Below, piece by piece: positions 1 through 64,000 of a stretch of 64,000 bases of DNA; position 1 is the first letter of the stretch; each line of letters begins with the position of its first letter. The notes below the pieces were generated by a model. It had not been told where the DNA came from and searched no databases. It saw only the letters and a program-made list of their open reading frames with translations. The stretch covers positions 2,723,501 to 2,787,500 of the forward strand of contig NC_135558.1 of assembly GCF_964340395.1 (NCBI RefSeq), read 5' to 3'. The stretch is from Glandiceps talaboti. Lineage: Eukaryota > Hemichordata > Enteropneusta > Spengelidae. The translations under genes were made by a program, and so were the position numbers.

Positions 1-1084
1 GGTCCAATTATGATGTATGCAAAATGTATGCAAATCCATTTCCATGACAGACTGGATGATATCTGTCTGTCCTGCTGACAGTTGCATCATGGGAATAATT
101 TGAGTAAAGAAGCGAGTCGAGGATGATGAAATTGATCAAAGCTACCCACTAGGGAGATATAAGGAGCAAGCACAAGTCTCTGAAATGTCGAGAGAAGTTG
201 CTAGAGTGAGTAGTATGTGACGAAAAAATGGGCCCAGCCTGTATTGTGTGCTGACACTGGGAATGAATACAGCAAAGCCAACAAACTGTGTACAGGTTAA
301 ATTCTGTTAGTGGAGAAAAAGCATCTCTACTACACATGTACTGGTCTCAGTCAGCCGCATAGTGATTAAGAACACATCAAGTTGTTAAAGAGATCGTGTT
401 AGATGACACATAAAACAATAACAACAAAAAAACAAACCGTTGTGAGGTTCAAGTTTAAAAAAACAGTACTATGTAATTAGTAATTAAACACCTATGTAAA
501 GCACTACTGGTGTAAAGCAGATAACACAAACATTAGTACTAACAACACCATCACAGTATACAATTATACAATACAATATCAAAGTTGTCATGACAACAGC
601 TATTACAGCTGTGCTTACATCTGTCTGTGAATGCAAAACACTGTGCTGCACATTGTTCAAGTGTAGTGTACAATAAACATTTACTAATCAAGCCAAGTGC
701 AAACAAAAACACAACAACAAATGCATGTCATTTTATGTGAACCGATGTATATGTAACAATACATTATATCAATAGTTCAATAATTTCTTACAAATTTCAG
801 GAACTTGGCTTAATGTCTAGGGTGTCATAATTTTATTCACAAATATGTTTCTTGAATCAGCCAAAAAATACTGATGACATACAGGTATGTATGAACCAAC
901 AGCCATAATGTCATCTGTAGTCTTTGACTTTTACAAGGAAAATACTTGGGAATATGACAAACATAGGCCAGGAATATGCAGCACCACATATATATCTATT
1001 ACAGTGTATGTCATGTATACTTGTGTACTGTTATGTACAATGTGTTATTGTCATGAAAGTTGCTGTCATGCAGAGATAGAAAGT

Positions 1085-1625
1085 AAAGTGTTGGTGGTAG
1101 TCTGGAGATTGTAATGTGCTGAAAGATATACAAGTGTAAGGCAGAGAGTGACTCAGAAAAATTATTAAAGCAGAATGTGTTACAAAGATTGTAATGTGCA
1201 AGTGTCATGCAGAAAGGAACCCGATAATGGGTTGATGGTAGTCTGTGCTACAGGTGTTACAACGCTATTGATAGTTAAATCAATAGGCATAGCAAAATTG
1301 TCAGTCTGCTACAAGTGTTGAGCTGAGATGGATAAAGGGAAGTATTGATATCAATGTCTGTTGATATGCACAATAAAGGGAAGATTGTAAAGTGCTGAAT
1401 AATGTACAAGTGTTATGCCCAGATGGATAGAAGAAAGTGCTGATAGTAATGTCTGTTCATACATATAACAAAGGGAAAATTGTAATGTGGTGAATTATGG
1501 TGTACAAATGTTACATAGAGATGGCTGCAGTGAGGAATATAGTAATGTCTTGTATTTATAACAAAGGAGGGACTGTAATGTACTGACATTGCACAAGTGT
1601 TATGCAGAGATGGAGGAAGTGAGGT
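1085..1625. repeat. Degenerate tandem repeat, unit about 80-100 bases
   Basis: The words GATTGTAATGTGCTGAA and ATGTACAAGTGTTATGCAGA recur in the same order at least five times with many substitutions and indels, so the array is old. Confidence 0.7.
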
Positions 1626-1796
1626 GTTGTTAGCACTATTTGCTGGTTGTATGATGAATGAAAGTGTTGTGTAGATCTATACTGTCAGACTGTCTGTCCA
1701 AGTCATATATTACAGTGTAGTAGTGTATGCTGAATATATGTATACACACACAGACTTTATCAAAAAATAACTCAAATTAAGTCAAAATACACCAAC

Positions 1797-62258
<60,462 letters not shown>

Positions 62259-62277
62259 GTAACAAGCAGTTAAGGAT
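62259..62277 (-). other. Minor-spliceosome (U12, AT-AC type) 3' splice site and branch point
   Basis: On the minus strand the sequence reads ATCCTTAAC, then eight bases, then terminal AC at 62260-62259, directly before exon w1. The U12 branch consensus is TTCCTTRAC and the usual spacing to the 3' end is about 10-20 bases; here it is 11 from the branch A. AT-AC introns at this place are known in vertebrate voltage-gated channel genes. The matching 5' site (ATATCCTT) was not found up to the window end, so the partner exon lies further right. Confidence 0.85.
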
Positions 62278-64000
62278 AATATCGTCAAAGGCAATAGTAC
62301 GAAATAAAAACTTAATTAAAAAAATTATAAAAGAAAGGAAGCAGTTATGACCGAAAACACGATTAGAAAAAGGGACATTATCATTTTAAAAAACGTCTTT
62401 GTGGGAATTAAGTATTTGTATTCTTACATTCTGATCGTGAAGCAATGAAAAAAAAGGTTTTTAAAAAGTGAGCAAAATTCCCAAAATAAATGGTCTAATG
62501 TTGATATGTTGCCTAACTTGTAAATAGACCATCTTGATCATAAAAAATGCGTTAAATTGCAAGTGCGCCAAATTCCCTTTGAATTCTTGTAAACTTTCAG
62601 TGTAAATCATTACTTTTCACAAAGAATTACGCATGTTTCGAAGTTGTTCGCAGAGCTTTTCCAAGTTTTAATTAACAGAATAGCGACATTTCTTGTTGTG
62701 GTTATAGGAACTTATCTGTTAAGAATTGCTTGTAGATATATAATTATGTCGAAGTACTGTGGAGTGGACAACGCTGAGTACAATAGCCACATCTCTTTTA
62801 AACATTCTCGCAAACCAGAGTTGTTATTTCTTCAGCGATACTGTGAAATAACTTCTTGGACGGTGCCGTAAAAGAAGATGTGGTTTACGGCGATGTTCTA
62901 AAAGTGTCGTTCCAAAATCATGCTTAGAAGTAAATCGAGAAGAAAACTATAAAATCTGTATATAGCTCAGTTTTGTTTTTAGAGCTCGATACTACTCATT
63001 TTCTGTGCAATAGCTAAAACTGACTCCTTGCTGTGCCCTATAACATGAACATAGCATATTTTATTTCCAGCGATTATTTACTACTACAACAATATTGTAA
63101 ATATAAGCAAACACGGCTGTTTTAATCGAATCAGTGGACAGATAATAGAATTCATGTAATAATTTTAGATTTATGCATTGGAAGAGAATTGAAAATGAGG
63201 TACATTGGAAAAAAACATCGTGTATAAAAAATGTACATTTCTTATGTGCATACTGCGATATATCACACACACAAGGAAAGTGGGTACGCGGACCACAGAT
63301 AGGTAGAATTAATAGAAGATTTGCAATATATCACACACAAAAGGAAAGCAGGTAGCTACATGGCCCGCACAGATAGGCAGAATTACTTGAAGATTTGTAA
63401 CATTTTGCCTTTGAGGGTCTATTAAGATAACAACTGGCAATAATAATACATGTAGTGTCTTCACGCGTTGAAGTCTCCTTTAAGACACGAGTCACATTAT
63501 AATCATAGATTCTACATGAAAATAACTAGGATAAAAAGGAAGTCAAGCCTTAAATTGTGAACGCACATTGTTCTCACCCTAACAAATGAGTCGAATTTCT
63601 AAATGATTCAATTATCTTCTGAACTATTTCAGCAGCAGGGCCATCCTCTGAACTAACTACTCACAGACTCAAATGCAGAAAAGAAGTTGGAGTTGACTGG
63701 TCAGTATTGTAATATGAGGGTCAATATACACACGTGTCTGAGTGGCAAAAAATCTTGAGGAGTTACCAGACTTTCAGAAACCTGATATTATTATAACTAC
63801 ACTGGAGTAGGTCAATGACATAAAAGATCGTAAACACTTAGCAAATTGAATGTTGAATATTACATAGTTGCTATTTTGATTAGAGATACTGCTTCCTCGC
63901 TCCATTCTACATATTTTCTATTCGATTTGATTCCAAACACAATAGCTTTCAATAACAACACAATTTGACATTTAACCTCTGCTATTGTATAGAAGGAAAT
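62278..64000. other. Upstream intron sequence, no exon recognised
   Basis: AT-rich sequence 5' of exon w1 on the gene's strand. I looked for the Cav2 N-terminal exon and for an ATATCCTT donor and found neither. A diverged direct duplication of about 75 bases lies at 63255-63400. Confidence 0.6.
63255..63400. repeat. Direct duplication of about 75 bases
   Basis: ATATATCACACACA..AGGAAAG and AGATAGGTAGAATTA..GAAGATTTG recur as ATATATCACACACAAAAGGA and AGATAGGCAGAATTA..GAAGATTTG. Confidence 0.75.

Noticed and set aside
62644-62871. Plus-strand 75-residue open frame with a hydrophobic start
   Set aside because: No start context, domain or splice support; expected by chance in AT-rich DNA.

Overview
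The window looks like nuclear DNA of a multicellular animal, probably a marine invertebrate. It is AT-rich, has long introns with canonical GT-AG borders, and is full of microsatellites, minisatellites and small palindromic DNA elements. I cannot name the species. One gene dominates: a voltage-gated calcium channel alpha-1 subunit of the Cav2 class (orthologous to vertebrate CACNA1A/B/E and insect cacophony), read on the minus strand from about 62.26 kb down to about 1.8 kb. I reconstructed 38 exon positions that join in frame, three of them present as two alternative copies, plus one 33-base candidate microexon and two less certain C-terminal exons included in that count. Together they encode about 1,680 residues. 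The first exon (N-terminus) lies beyond the right edge. The last exon and stop codon are not seen and probably lie beyond the left edge.

Layout, right to left (5' to 3' of the gene): 62.3-47 kb holds domain I, with its TMEGW pore motif; 47-46.2 kb the I-II linker with the beta-subunit binding site and a QQIER motif; 45.1-35.3 kb domain II (TGEDW); 35.5-34.1 kb a short II-III linker; 34.2-29 kb domain III (TGEGW); 28.7-16.7 kb domain IV (TGEAW or TGETW); 16.8-14.3 kb the EF-hand and IQ region; 11.2-1.8 kb a sparsely spaced cytoplasmic tail. The four pore glutamates (EEEE) mark a calcium-selective channel. The I-II linker and IIS6 sequence mark it as Cav2 rather than Cav1.

The most interesting feature is that three functional parts of the channel are each encoded by a tandem pair of alternative exons: the domain I S3-S4 loop plus S4 voltage sensor (95 or 134 bases), the domain II S4-S5 linker plus S5 (132 or 132), and the domain IV selectivity filter plus first part of S6 (151 or 151). 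For the first and third pairs the reading frame survives only if exactly one copy is used. Up to eight channel cores could be made from this one gene. Long (UG)n tracts in the pre-mRNA lie in an intron flanking each of the three pairs. The gene also carries two minor-spliceosome (U12) introns: an AT-AC intron before the IS1 exon, seen here as its 3' end, and a complete GT-AG one inside the IIS6 region.

The remaining DNA is intronic: minisatellites with units of 22 to about 85 bases, simple repeats, at least two dispersed palindromic element families with three copies each, several single-copy foldback elements, a tRNA-headed SINE, a pogo-like relic and a degenerate gag-like relic antisense to the gene. 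I found no second intact protein-coding gene, no rRNA, no functional tRNA and no CRISPR array.
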